Of a DNA stretch of 64,000 nucleotides, positions 1 to 12,246 are shown one piece after another. Every line of letters starts with the position of its first letter. Position 1 is the stretch's first letter. This DNA is from Neodiprion pinetum. Lineage: Eukaryota; Arthropoda; Insecta; Hymenoptera; Diprionidae. The DNA lies in the NCBI RefSeq assembly GCF_021155775.2, contig NC_060232.1, positions 33,347,089-33,411,088 on the forward strand, given 5' to 3'. The position numbers and the translations under genes were made by a program. A model generated the notes under the pieces. It saw only the letters and a list, made by a program, of their open reading frames with translations, ran no database searches and was not told the DNA's origin.

Positions 1-3000
1 ATGCATAGGATTCAATTAAATATCTACTTTCGATTTACAGATGGCACCAGAAATCATTCGCCTGCCAGTGTGTAACATCTCGATGTCTAAATTAATTTGG
101 TTGTTAGAGAAGCGAAGAAACCGAGTAAATAAAAAATTCTAACGCAAAGACTAAAAGTATTTGAGCTTCCTGTTCCGACTCGCTCAGATGTCAATGTACC
201 ATATCTTACACAAACACACGGACGAGTAGAAAGTGAGCGATCGTCGATTTTTATCAGTCTAATGCTAAAATAAGCCTCGACTTCCTGTATACCTGCCCGT
301 ATCTGTATAATGTTACACATATGTGCTGTCTGTAGCCGTAAATGAAAATGTAAACATAACGTGCCTGCACGATCGCTAAATGGCAAAATGCATGTGTTAA
401 TTTTATGTACATTCGGTTGAACCTTGACTAGGTAAGAATGACTCGCTAAATCTCATACATAGAATGCCGAACGGCAGCAGGAAGTAAACCGATAATGCGC
501 TCACATGCGAAATTGAATAATAAGTGCGATAAAAATTACCCTTTCATGAATGCAAATATGGATATATTACACGTGCCTATCACGATCGCATACATTTATT
601 ACCATAAAAGCAATGCTCGGGTAAATTCAGTCGCTAAATTGAATTCACAGACCATGAATACAACTTCGTTTTTTTTTTTTTGTACCAAATGATATTGGAA
701 TTTTACTGATTTTCATTCGATCATTTAATTTTCCGTTTGAAAGTACATCACGTCACTTTTTCCCCCTAGCGAATTGCAGCCGGTTGAAATGAATTCAAAT
801 GTGACATTGACAGAATCATATTGCACAGAACGCAATTTGTAATTTTGTCGGAAAATCTAATAATTAAAAGATCCCGCAGAACTAAAAACGCAGTAATTAT
901 AGCTGCTGCCGATTCCGTTCCGCAGAAATGTCAAACGTAATTAACTCTAGAAATTCGTTTCTTTTCTATTTTTTTTTCATAAAACGAAATGTCGGTTACA
1001 TAACTCGCAGTTTAAAGGAAGATTTATCTTATACTTTTTCTTTTCGAAAGACATTCGAAACTCTATTCCGCACTTATATAAATGACATAAGCAAACGTGG
1101 AACTAAGATGCGTATGCATAAGAAACGAATACACCGAGGTATTCGGTATTTTCAACTTTGCATGCAAAATCGTTTTGTTCATACAGTATATCACATCGTC
1201 TACCTGACGGTAAATTTACTACGTTTCTTACTTCTATACCTGCAACATGGCTCGGAATCATACCTTTGCATACGACACACATACACAGACACACGAAGTT
1301 CAGAAGAAAGGATATATCCTGTTATGGACACAGGCCGTGTTCGTAAATTGACTGCCAGTACTAAAAATTCCCTAGGACAGAGACAGATCTGTCCATGAAC
1401 TTGGCAGCGCAAAAGAGATGAAAGATTGCTGACAGTACTGTCAGTCAATTTTCGAACACGGCCACCTCGACGCACTTCGGCACTTCGGCACTTCGGCACA
1501 CGCGGTTACATTTTACTTTCAATTTTCCGGCGCGTTTATAAACGAGACTCTAGCTGCATGGGGATAAAATGATGGAACCTGAGGAGCTGCTGGCACGCAT
1601 CTACACTTCATGGGATCGACTGACGTTGGTGCAGCAGCAGTCGTGTACTTTTTTTCCAAAGGTTTGGCCTACGCCTCGTTTCACACGTAGACAAGCCCAC
1701 TCACCCGAAAAACCGCGGGGAAAAAGAACGAGAGAACCTCCATCTGGTCCGGAGAGCGGTAGATGCTATATCCGCATAATCATCGTCAGCGTCCGATAAG
1801 CGGAGGGTAAGTAACTACACGGATGTTTCCGATACTTGTATTCTTTCCTGCGTAACATCCTCGAGGGTGGGGGTAAAAATACAGAATAATCAAAAAATCG
1901 AAGGGCCACAATATCGAATTTTTAAAAGAGGGAAAATTTGATATATAAAACTTTAAAATGGTCGAAGTCCAAGTATGGAGATGTAAAAGATTAGAAAGGT
2001 CAGAACGTAGAATACCAAACTGAATTCCTCTCGATAATATAAAATCGTATACAGATTCTTGATTTTGCTGTGCCATGTTTTGACCTTTCTATATTTCGTC
2101 TTTCTACGCATTGACTTACTACGTGTCTAATTTTCAGTACTCGAGCTTTCCAAATTTTTAAATTCTACGAATAAGATTTTCGCGTCCATGAAAATTTGAT
2201 ATTCTGGGCCGTCTATCGATTAGCAATTCTATTTTTTTATTCCTACCCATTTTCGAATATTATCGAATGCAGATTGACTCCGGTGGTGAAAGAAAATTCA
2301 CGACACCGTGTACATTGAAGCGAGAGAGGAAGCCGCGGCGAAACACTTGTTGGCTTATTTTCCCTCGCCTCTATGTTGGATTCTCCCATTTCTATTTCCT
2401 GTTATTCCTGTATGCAGGTATAAGGTGCGGTGTATCGTTGTCAGATCCGATTAATGCACCTTCGAGGACTCGCATCGACAGTTGTTGAACCGGGTACGTT
2501 TTTACAAATGGTTAACTCAAGGCTCGTTCCGATGGAATAATGTCACGCCGAGTTCCTTGAGCTGTATTGAATGCCAGTTGCACATGTATTATACATCGAT
2601 TTTATCGAAACTTTGAATATGTATTATATTTCACCATCCGTATAAATGCAATATAACGTCTCTCTCTCTCTCTATATGCGTTTGTCCTTCGAGTCAGATC
2701 CGGACACAATACGAAGTGAAATACATGGGTATGAATATCTTGCGCAATATCCGCTGTATCGTAAAATTCTTTGTCAATGCTCACTGATAAATACGGGAGA
2801 TTGAAATGTCGTTTATCAAATTCCTTGAGCTCGGCGAGAATGTGATAGGAATTATCTTGTATCTTAGTATCAGTGCTGTTAAACACGTTATGTAGGTATT
2901 TGTACCTAACTACCGAAAAATATTCACTTCTACTTAAATTACAAGTTACAACTCAATTAGACGGTACATTTAACATTTTCTCAAGAATTATTTTCCAAAA

Positions 3001-4100
3001 ACAGTCTATTTTTACTGAAGCAACGAGCGATATTTTCTTCCCATTTTCTGTCATTTGCACTCCGCGTCAATAACCTTCGTATTTTCTTTGTCGACTATCG
3101 TACCGTTAATTTCGCGGTGATAATTATTCCCACCCTTTCACCTCCTCCGCTGCGTTGTTTAACGGTAAATGAGACAAAACTATTCTCGGGTTCTCATCCC
3201 GAGGTCGAACGAGAACTCGTTACTTCGGAAAGCTTGAAAGTAAAACGAAACGGTGCAGGGCTGTCGGGTCAACGTCATTCATCGCCTTATTTCGTGAATG
3301 AAAACCCTTGTGAAGAGGTTCTTCTTCTTTACTGACAACTAGCATGAGCGCCCCGAAGTTTGGAAGGGAGAAGATAAACTAAACAAACAATGTACATATG
3401 TATACCTATAAGGTACAACTACGCACCAAAACCACGTGTAGAAAGAACATAAGACATAACACGTTAATGCAGTACCACACTTGCATTTACGGATGTGATA
3501 CATACTTAGAAATGCTGCTGCGTCTCTATGCATGAGAATACATTTTATACAGGGTGATTCGTCCAAAAGGGACAAGTTTCGGAGGGTAGCCTAACAGCAA
3601 TGTTGTTAGTCGAAATTTGATACATGCATTAAGCTCTTCCTAAAGGACGAAACGAACATTTGTGTCATACTTGTTACGCAGTGTAAAACAATCAAATTTA
3701 TTGCGATTCGAAGATTCTGGCGCCTTGAAATCTGGTAAAAAGATTCTTTATCCTTTCGCGTCTATTATTCATGTACACATCGGGAATTTATGGAAATGGA
3801 AGAAAGCTAGAAACTCGGAGTTACACGAAATCTTGTATAAAGAAATTCGCAAACAACCGCATCTCCAGATCAGATGTTTAATCTCAAGTTTCGTTCGATA
3901 ATCAAGCTTGATCAAAAACACGATTGTTTTCTTATCCGTAGTTATATTCTGATAACAACCGAATACAAATCAGTGAAACATTCGTCCTTAGCAAGTATTT
4001 TCGGCTGGCTCACCAAACATCGCCCACTCTTCAAGCACCCTGACCATCGTCGTAGTCTCCGATCAAGCTCGATGTACCGAAACGTCAGATAGTAAAGAAA
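1..4100. other. No gene seen (AT-rich, non-coding)
   Basis: No open frame here looks like a protein and I could not link any into exons. Visible features are short: a poly-T run near 669-680, a CT-dinucleotide run near 2659-2672, and the inverted repeat listed separately at 1333-1463. The stretch could be intergenic, or intron or UTR of a gene outside the window. Confidence 0.5.
1333..1463. repeat. Small inverted repeat (MITE-like hairpin)
   Basis: Two arms of about 30 nt (1333-1362 and 1434-1463) are reverse complements of each other with few mismatches. The outer edge reads GGCCGTGTTCG and the inner part ATTGACTG..CAGTACT. About 70 nt separate the arms. This is the shape of a short non-autonomous DNA transposon or a hairpin. 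I see no convincing target-site duplication. Just downstream (1473-1499) an 8-bp unit GCACTTCG is repeated three times. Confidence 0.5.
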
Positions 4101-4780
4101 AAAGTGCAAATACCTGACGGCAAGGGCGCGACGTCGCTGTTCGATTTCCGTAGTGAAACAGCGAGTCTTTGTGCTTGTCGGGGAGTCCTGCGGGCGGTCG
4201 TTAATCCCTCGAAAGTTCGGTGTACCCTGTTATAGGTACGTTGTATGTTGCTGTCGGGAGCGGGAGGCTATAAACGCAAACGAGGGAGAGACACACGTGG
4301 GTCTCGGTTAGCTGCTGTTGCTGCTGCTGCTGCTGCCGTTGCGAAGCTCGCTCGTCTCGTTCGCGTAAACTGATTGCCGAATAAACCCCTCAGCGATCCG
4401 TTTCTGGACGCAGGTCGACAGTGTCACCCCTTCGACGTCTACTACGTGGCCTAGCGGTGACAACCGAGTGCTGTAGCCAAGGAGAAATACGTCGAGACGT
4501 TGCGTTGTCGGGGGGAATAGACACGCGTACTTCGACTGACAGATGCCCGCGGCTCGCGTCGTGCGGAGCCGGATAGCAGCCGACGCAAAACACCGACTGA
4601 GCACAACTGAGTGAGTGCCGGTTACACTCGGCACTCGGAACCACCTCGGAACTATCGGTTTAATCAAACCAGCCGAGAGGCTTTCAAGCATCGGTGGATA
4701 CGGCATCGGAACGCAGATGCGCGATGATGTCTCCGGTTGCATATTCCTGGTGAAAATTACTTTTACGTTTCTTTTTTTTC
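4100..4780. other. GC-richer stretch, possible promoter/5' exon
   Basis: Base composition rises clearly above the AT-rich surroundings and CpG dinucleotides become frequent. A CTG-rich run lies at 4311-4343. No long convincing reading frame is present. In insects such a local rise often marks a promoter and untranslated first exon, but I see no TATA box or exon chain that would prove it, and the direction of transcription cannot be decided. Confidence 0.2.
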
Positions 4781-4799
4781 TTTATAAATTCTCAGAGCA

Positions 4800-6970
4800 A
4801 TTGGAAGATTTCATAAAATATTGTACAAAAAATTGTTTTCCTACAAAATTGTAATTACTCGTACACACTTACAGATTTTCATAAAAATTTGTATTTCTTT
4901 CAGTTAAAAATCTACGATACGTTACAATTTTGTACGAAATAAGACGAGATGTTTCAATTTCTTTGAAAATTTTTAGTAGTTGAAATATTTACCAGGGATG
5001 TTTCGAAGAATGGATCGTTCAGACGTTGACATATCCACGATGTGTCTGCGATACAAGGTCCACCTTGGCGACGTTCGTCTGTTTCTTGTGTACCTTGCAT
5101 CGCATGTTCCTTCCTCTTTTCCTCGTCGCTACACGTTTAGCACCTATGAACGAGATGTTTCGTTTTCAAAGGCTCGTCAATGATATATCACGTCCTTGAA
5201 ACCGCCTTTGTGTCGTTGGTGTTTATCATTATTAAACGCCATTTCGACACGAATTTTATCGCAGAAATTTGCGATGGAGCAAATCGCGTCGTTGTTTAAT
5301 GCTGCTGCAGGCTGTGACCGTTTGAGGGCGGCACATGCGCGCAACTCTCGTGAGATTTCACAGCTGTGTTTTCATTGATGCAATACAACTCGCTCGGGGA
5401 ACTGCAGTTTGTATCTCAAGATCACCTTAATACCCACGAGTCTAACGTTGAATCGTATTGAAAATCCTTTCGTGCATCGGAAGCTTAATTTCCAACATTT
5501 GCCAAAGATCCTTGTCCTTAATCTTCGATTCCTAGAATCGTGTATTATCAACAGTATAAAATCTTTCATCTAAAGCATCGATCACATTCGTTGAAAATTC
5601 ACATTCCCGAAAATCACGACGTATCTACTATAAACTTTTAAATTTAGGACCAAACAGATTCACAGAAATGAATTTATTGTCCTGAACCAGCATACACGAC
5701 GTGCATTAAGTTATAAAACCTTCACGTGTTCCTCATACTTACCAGTTGGAAAATGAAACGAAAGCTGGTATAAAACTGGTAGCCGTCCACATCTTGACAC
5801 AAGTCGTTATTCCACTTGTCAAAGGTGAATGTAGCGCTTTCAAATAGACAAACTTGAGAGCCACGCATCGGCGAGAATTTACCCACTGTAATTTCTGCCT
5901 CGATATACTGTAAAATATTTCTGTAACGGTATTCTGATAGATCTCATCGCTCAGAGATTGCATCGCAGCTGATACTGAATACAGTATAATTCGTCAAAAA
6001 ATACGAAACAGATTGCACCGATTAACGATCTAAATCTGATTGGGTCTAGCGGTATTGTTAGCTGTCTAACTACACTGTGCAACGTGATTATATACGCAGG
6101 TATGTCACATGTGCTGGTACATCTTACTTTCCTATAAATACCAAAGTCCGGATTAGCCTGATCAGTGATCTATAGTTTGCTGTTGCTGTAATTAGCTGTA
6201 CGGATCCAACTGCAGACGCGTTGTCGATGCTCTCTCTTTGCAGAACTCATTGCAGGTAGGTATCTATGTGTGCATATGATATTCTCAGCGGTATTAGAAA
6301 ATAGAAGGCAGTGCTTCTTTCGGGTAAAAAACATTCTCGCAGCTAGGTCAGGCTCTCCTCAGTCGTTGGAACAGGCTTTCATCATATACTTATATAAATA
6401 CTTATTTTCCATTTTCAATTTCCTCATTCTTTCCAGCAATTCGAAGAATCTATGAAATTTAACATCGTCACACGATTGCATACGTCGATATTGTTCGATC
6501 CGTATACACGGCACAGCCCCAGGCCAACGGAGCATCGATCTTCGAATTCATTAATTCTGTTAATCTTGTTCGGAATTTTCATTCTACATCCTACTGACCT
6601 CGAGGATATGGAAAGTAAAAGTTTACTTGGAATTTTTATATTCCCAAGTACATCCGGAATGTTTTAAAATAATAGATTGTATGGTGTGTGTTAAACGCGG
6701 TTGTATAACGTCTCGAAACTGTTGGCATGCACAGCCGGCGTGATTCTCGGCCAGTATATGGCCATAATCAATGTTTTTTGATAGTGAGCGGCGAACCCGT
6801 TCGCACGACGGTTCGTCTCGCGTACTTTGCATTCCACGAGATGTCGACTTCTTTTGCGCTGACTAACGCCTCTTCGGTAATGAAAAACTCAGCTCTCATT
6901 GATTCGCTCTGGTTGATACTAACAAAGCGGGGATTAGAGTACTAGTACTGCCCGTGGGCGGTGAGAACTG
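4800..6970. other. No gene seen
   Basis: AT-rich DNA with only short random frames on both strands. No repeat family or RNA gene recognised. Confidence 0.5.
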
Positions 6971-6980
6971 AGAACAAAGG

Positions 6981-6987
6981 TATATAA
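6981..6987 (+). promoter_or_regulatory. TATA box of the decayed LRR gene
   Basis: TATATAA lies 45 nt before the ATG at 7026, which opens a clear signal peptide. The spacing fits a core promoter with a very short leader. The downstream coding sequence is broken, so this is probably a relic. Confidence 0.45.
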
Positions 6988-7025
6988 GCCTCAATTTGTT
7001 GATGGATTTTCGCGCAAGATTCACA

Positions 7026-8340
7026 ATGATTTCGCTTTTTCTTATCGCTGTGATTCTGAACGTTCAGCTACTTCTAAATTGCCAAGAGATAAGAATTCGC
7101 CGTGGAGATTACGCGCTTTTGTCGTTATAAGGATGACAGAATTTTGCACTCGATAACGCTCAGTCAAAACCAGACGCATCATGGTCCAACCTTGCTGATG
7201 AATTTTACCTCAGTGCCATATAACAAAACTCATATTGAAATGGAACAACATTTCCGCCCTTTTCACCGCGTTTTTCCAATGCTGCCGGTACGTTTTCCGG
7301 TTTGGAGAAACTGCGAGAATTTCATCTGCAGGAGGAAGAGATTTACAGCTTACCAGCCTTATGGTTCTTGATCTGTAATCGGACTCATTAAGGAAAATTC
7401 TTTCTGGAACTTTCGTCGCACTCTCCAAATTGCTGGCCCTGGATTTGAATGGGATCAAAACCACCACTTTTTCTCCCGGCTTGTTCCACGGTCTGGATGA
7501 CCTGCAAAGTGTACAATTGGCTATGAATCGATTGACACAAATCTTCAATCCTGTAGTCAAAGCCGAGCGACTGTTACCGGGCAAAAGTAAGCTTGCAAGT
7601 CGGAGCGGGGCTTTTTAACGGGTTGGTAAGATTGAGGGAACTTGACCTCGGTAGAAACAAGATTAGCGACTTCCCTGCGGGCTCCTTTTTCGGACTTCGA
7701 AACCTCGGAAAACTTTCGGTGGCTTGTAATCTTCTTCGAGAGTTGCCCTCTGGGATTGTTCAGGGATTAAGCATTTTGAGAAACTTGCGTTGTACGGTAA
7801 CCGTATCGAAATATTACCACTCGAAACATTCGATGCTTTGGTCTTTATAAAGAACGTCGATTTGGAGAATGACATAATGAGGGAAATTTCTGTTTTCAGC
7901 GTCGTTCCGAATTCGAGTTATACCAACCTCGTCGATTTCCCCGAAGGTACGTTTCACGGACTGACCAATCTGCGATGTAACCATTTCGATGTTTTCCGGC
8001 ATAACGAGCCTTAAGTCTTCGAAGCTGAAGCGCAACGTCGTCACTTCCGTATCCGTGAATGCATTCAACGTCTTGATCTCGATGTAGACGTTGTATCTGC
8101 AAGAAAATAAACTGACTGTTTTGAACATCGCGTGTTTGGCGGAATGACTAATCTCAGGATTTTGTACTTGGACAGGGACCACGTCAGCTCCTGAGAAGTC
8201 GGAAAATTCGATAATCTTATAGCATCGGTGCAGTTTTTGTTGAGTAGCAATGACTTGACAGTTTTACAAGCAGAGGGTCTGGCGGATCTTCCGAAGTTTG
8301 GAGAACTTGACTTGGCTGACAATTCACTCGCAAAAAAATC
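7026..8340 (+). pseudogene. Leucine-rich-repeat protein pseudogene (secreted type)
   Basis: The ATG at 7026 starts a hydrophobic signal peptide (MISLFLIAVILNVQLL...) that runs into a stop at about 7128-7130. After it, leucine-rich repeats appear in shifting frames. Examples are FHGLDDLQSVQLAMNRLTQI (about 7480-7540), LVRLRELDLGRNKISDFPAG (about 7622-7680), GLRNLGKLSVACNLLRELP, LYGNRIEILPLETFDAL (about 7790-7840) and LADLPKFGELDLADNSL (about 8280-8330). These match the 24-residue extracellular LRR consensus LxxLxxLxLxxNxIxxLPxGxF. The frame changes at least four times and no splice borders would rescue it simply. I therefore call a decayed gene from the secreted or receptor LRR group, exact type unknown. 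An alternative is an unusual many-intron gene. Confidence 0.65.
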
Positions 8341-8344
8341 GACC

Positions 8345-8826
8345 GTAAAAAAGTCACGACTTTATTGGACAATAATGCAATTTAAAAAGGTGCTATTATT
8401 CTCAAGACTGTTATGCAATAAGTTTATCATTCATGATTTTTGAGTGAAAATTAGTGTGAATATAGTTTTTTTCCAGGACAAAGACTTATTTTCAAAATAC
8501 GTAGATCGTTTCCTACTATAATAAGGCAGAAGAAAGACATAATTTTAATTGAAATGAAGTTGTCTGAATCTCGTGGATTTATATTTAGTAACGTGTAATC
8601 AGGCATTGTAAACGTATGATCCGCGATTCGTTTCTTCGTGTAATCGGAAACTGGTGAACACTTGACTCGATCTAGGACTTCTAAATTTGAGACGCACGGT
8701 GATCTGTGCGTTTAATATACGTTCGTCATTCTCTATTTAACGTTTATTAAATTGATCTTATAGTAACTTCCTGGAAGATCTACGCCACAGACTTGCAGCT
8801 TGTTAAGCTGTGATCATAGGTTACCC
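8345..8826. other. No gene seen between LRR relic and IR array
   Basis: AT-rich spacer with no coding signal. It ends where similarity to the second duplicated IR block (starting near 13373) begins. Confidence 0.5.
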
Positions 8827-11500
8827 GGAAACTGAGCTTTGCGTGAAATTGTAACAACCATATCTCGAGCTTAATTATCATGCCAATTAGCGTTGCCATG
8901 GATTAAATGAAACTTTGAATGCAACTAGCGTCGAGCTGAAATGCGTAATTAGCATTATGAATCGAAGGCTAATTTCAGTTAAATCAAGAGAGCCCGATTT
9001 CAGCGTTTCTCGCTGCAATGGGCAAATCCTAATTCCACGAACTGGAAAGTGCATGAAGGTTTCAAATTCTGCTGTGCAGCTTTTCTTATGCAACGTGTTT
9101 GCATACTGTCGAAAATTACAAGTAATTATAACTGCTTATTTACTATTTTCATATTCACAATCAGATCTGTTGCTTCGATTGAATTTCATTTTCAACACTC
9201 TGTCAATCACTCTTAAAATTATCCTGCTTTCACACCATCTGCGAACAACCAGTTATGAAATTGATATTTTTGCGAATCCCTACATGAAGCTAACAAAAAG
9301 TAAACGAGTTAAGTCACACTTCAGGCATTGTGAGTACCCATCGATTTAACATGACTTGTTTGCTTAAACTATGCTTTCGGAAAAAATATATATTATGTAT
9401 AATAATTGACATGGAATACGCGTTAACTGGAATGTATCGAGGAATTTTCCTTCAAAATCTTCATTTATCACGTGTTCTGCTCACAGTCAAGAGTCAAAAT
9501 ATGCGGTTACTCGCATGCTGTGCGTTATTGTTTTTGGTGTCAAATCGATGTTCACATGGGTCGATGATACTGTATGAAAATGAAACGATAGATGATAATC
9601 AGATTGGTATTAAATGCTTGGAGAGCTTGCTGGATACCACGATTTGGGACAGTAACAGTTTCGTTATAATTTTCGATCACAACGAAGCGGTAACCGATGC
9701 ATTCTTTCAACGAAACTCAAACTTCTCTTGGAGATTGATAAAATCAACAAGTAGAACTGTCCTGTCGGGATTTTCTAACGTGATACTTGACACAAACAAC
9801 TTTGAAAGCTTGAACGAAACTTTAAGCTCAATTGATATCCATCGAGTGGATAACGACGCCAAGCTCGTAGTCAGATTGAGAAAAAGATTCACGGACGTCG
9901 ATGAAATAAGAAGGTCCTCGACTGGGACTGGAGACGTAATGTGGAATTTGGACAAAACGCGAGTCGTTTACCTGGTGCCTTGCGGAGCGGAAATTCTCGT
10001 CATGAGGTCTTTTCCGTTTGCAAAAAACTGTCGAGCTGGCGAACTTGAGGTCTTGGACGCTTGGACTGAAAACGGTTTTCAGAAGAACGCTGAATTGTTC
10101 TCAGAGAAGATATTGGACATAAACGGGTGCGTGCAGAACTATTCGCTCCTCATGAACGACTCTAGCCTGCTTCAGGGTCGCATAGAGATCACGGAAACGG
10201 GAGAAACGGTGGCTGGTGGTGTCGGAGGAAGACTGGCGTCCATTATTGCTGAAAAAATGAACATGGTGCTGCATTTATTGCCGGAAGCACCGCAAACTCG
10301 TGAAGAGCTTCACGATCAGGTGAGAAAATGATGTGGATTTGTCTTCAGTCAGGTGTGGTTCTTTTACCTTTGCCGCAATTGTTATTGCAGATTAAACAAG
10401 GCGAGTCGTTGTTCTCGATATCAGGGAATATTCCCGTCGCCATGCTAACAGAAGATTTGCAATACATATCGGGATACATGGAAGAGTCGCTCGGTTTCGG
10501 CTATATCAATGGCGATTCGGAAGTTTCCTGGAAGAATTTGATCTGGCCCTTAACCAGCCAAGTGTGGGCGTACACGGGCTGCACTTTTATACTCTTTTCC
10601 GGCCTAGTCGTTGTGGCAAACCGATACCACAGACGGAAGGTGAAGTCTGATAAATTCGGGATTATCGATTCCCTCGGCATGCTTTTTGGAAACACTAGAA
10701 GCCTGCCGCGCACCGGCTTTATGAGATATTTGGCTGCGATCTGGATCTGCTACTCGTATCTGATGGACGCATCGTATTCCTGTGGATTGGTCAGTTTCCT
10801 GACAAAGCCAAAGCAGAAGCGCGTTATAAATACCCTCGAAGAGCTGCTTACTGCCGGTATTGAATTCGGCGGCGGGAATGTGGGGCGAGAATTTTACAAC
10901 GATCCTTCAGATCCCATCATGAAAAAAATTTACGATCAATACAAAGTCTGGTCAAGCACCGAAATGTACGATCGTCTCATCGAAGGGCACTCTGTCGTTC
11001 ATATTTTCACCTCTACTCTCTACATGTATAACACGGATTACAGTGGTGTAGTATTCACTTGCGGCTATAAGAAATACTGAGAATAAGCCTTTTTATTTCA
11101 TCAATTTATGAAAAAAAATTACTTTTGTCTTCAGACAAGCTTAACCACCAACTCCGCATGTTGAAAGAGAAAGCCTGTACCTTCCATGCTCCAATCCTCA
11201 TGAGGAAGGGATCGCCGTTTGCAACCGGGGTGCGTCGGTACGCTCTACACGCAGTTGAAAGTGGACTGCTCCTGTATTGGTTGCATCAATACACGCGTAA
11301 GCCAGTTGCGGACGAAAGGTTCGGTGACGCGGGGCCAATGACAATTTCAATGATGCACGTCCGAGGAATATTCTGCCTCCATGGTCTCCTGCTAACTTGC
11401 AGCACGGTAGTTTTTCTGGTCGAACTTATTTTTCACAAGTACTTTTCTAGTCCAGTGTCTAGATCAAAGGATTCTGCACGTTAATGAAGTATTTTTTATT
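8827..11500 (+). repeat. Duplicated block, copy 1 (carries IR gene A)
   Basis: This segment is near-identical to 13373-16050. The offset is constant at about 4553 nt in the 5' flank, exon 1, intron 1 and exon 2. The similarity includes non-coding DNA, so it reflects recent duplication or gene conversion and not just coding constraint. It starts near the shared CGGAAACT.AGCTTTG and fades quickly after the stop codon of the IR gene. From there the two flanks are still alignable but clearly diverged. Confidence 0.8.
9501..11484 (+). CDS. Divergent ionotropic receptor (IR) A, complete
   Basis: Divergent IRs are ligand-gated cation channels related to ionotropic glutamate receptors and used by insects for taste, smell, temperature or humidity. 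Exons are 9501-10319, 10391-11045 and 11135-11484, with GTGAGA, GTGTAG donors and TTGCAG, CTTCAG acceptors. Phases join exactly to give 607 aa. A signal peptide (MRLLACCALLFLVSNRCSHG) sits at residues 1-20. The ligand-binding S1 lobe ends around GGVGGRLASIIAEKMNM (239-255), which matches the iGluR G..x.LxxxIAxxxN pattern. M1 lies at about 324-350, the pore/M2 region with SYSCGLVSFLT (iGluR SYTANLAAFLT) at about 384-410, and M3 at about 566-591. I chose the ATG at 9501 because it opens the signal peptide. The frame is also open back to 9330, but that extension looks like leader. No co-receptor-type long amino-terminal domain is present, as expected of tuning IRs. The ligand cannot be read from sequence. 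Confidence 0.88.
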
Positions 11501-11710
11501 TATTTGTCAACCACTGACGTCAACTTAATTTATATGCAAATGACGTATGGAACTATAAGCTTGGTTGTATTGAATTATTAATCCCTAACACTGTCGGTAG
11601 CTGGTTAAACGAGCTTAGTAGCTCGGATGAGTTTTACTTTGACTATACATTCATCGGGTAAAAGCAATGTAATCGATTTCGCGATGGCTTTCAATACACT
11701 TTCAGACGAT

Positions 11711-11716
11711 AATAAA
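11711..11716 (+). terminator. Candidate polyadenylation signal of IR A
   Basis: AATAAA on the plus strand, 227 nt after the stop codon of IR A. The equivalent position downstream of IR C (16259-16264) also reads AATAAA in an alignable but diverged 3' flank, which supports its use. Confidence 0.4.
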
Positions 11717-11719
11717 TTC

Positions 11720-12240
11720 ATGGAATGAAAACAAATGAGGAACGATAGATAAATGAGATATCCTGAACAAATAATGATTCTGAGTATTAACCTTTTGCTG
11801 CACTGCGTCTCACATATGAAAGACCTTTTTTGAATCGGTTATTCAAGATGTACATGCAATTTTTGAGTTGCCGTTGTCATGTTTTTTGCATAATTGGACT
11901 TCGAAGATGTCCATGTTGATGTTTTTAGAGGGATTATGATAATTACGCGAATGTAGTGAGCGCTATAAATAAACAAAGCGCTGAACAGCCTGCCTTTATA
12001 GAAGAAAATGTAATTGTGGGAATGCATCTCGGTACTTAACTCTGGTCAAAGTTACTAAATTACTTAACTTGAACGATCCGACAGTATTATTCAGTATGCA
12101 TTAAGCGCGAATGAAAAGCCAGGTGTTTTCCTTAAGGGACTATATTTGCCGGCATTCGATTAGGAACATATTGCTAAGACGGTTCACTTTTTTCTCGTAT
12201 TCCACCGAGTACGAAAGTTCGTTGGTATAATTTAGCAAGA
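11720..12240. other. Spacer with conserved promoter-proximal segment of IR B
   Basis: No gene is seen. The last ~170 nt before 12247 align with the ~170 nt before IR D (about 16600-16769), including CTTAAG and GAGTACGAA stretches. The upstream region was therefore duplicated together with the gene. Confidence 0.5.
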
Positions 12241-12246
12241 GTCCCT

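Noticed and set aside
8915..9349. A 144-codon frame upstream of IR A (and its copy at 13468-13902)
   Set aside because: It is conserved only because the block is recently duplicated. Most of it looks like translated non-coding DNA, and only the small cysteine-pair segment merits mention.
9330..9500. In-frame upstream extension of IR A (ATG at 9330)
   Set aside because: The extension lacks IR similarity and would bury the signal peptide that begins at 9501.
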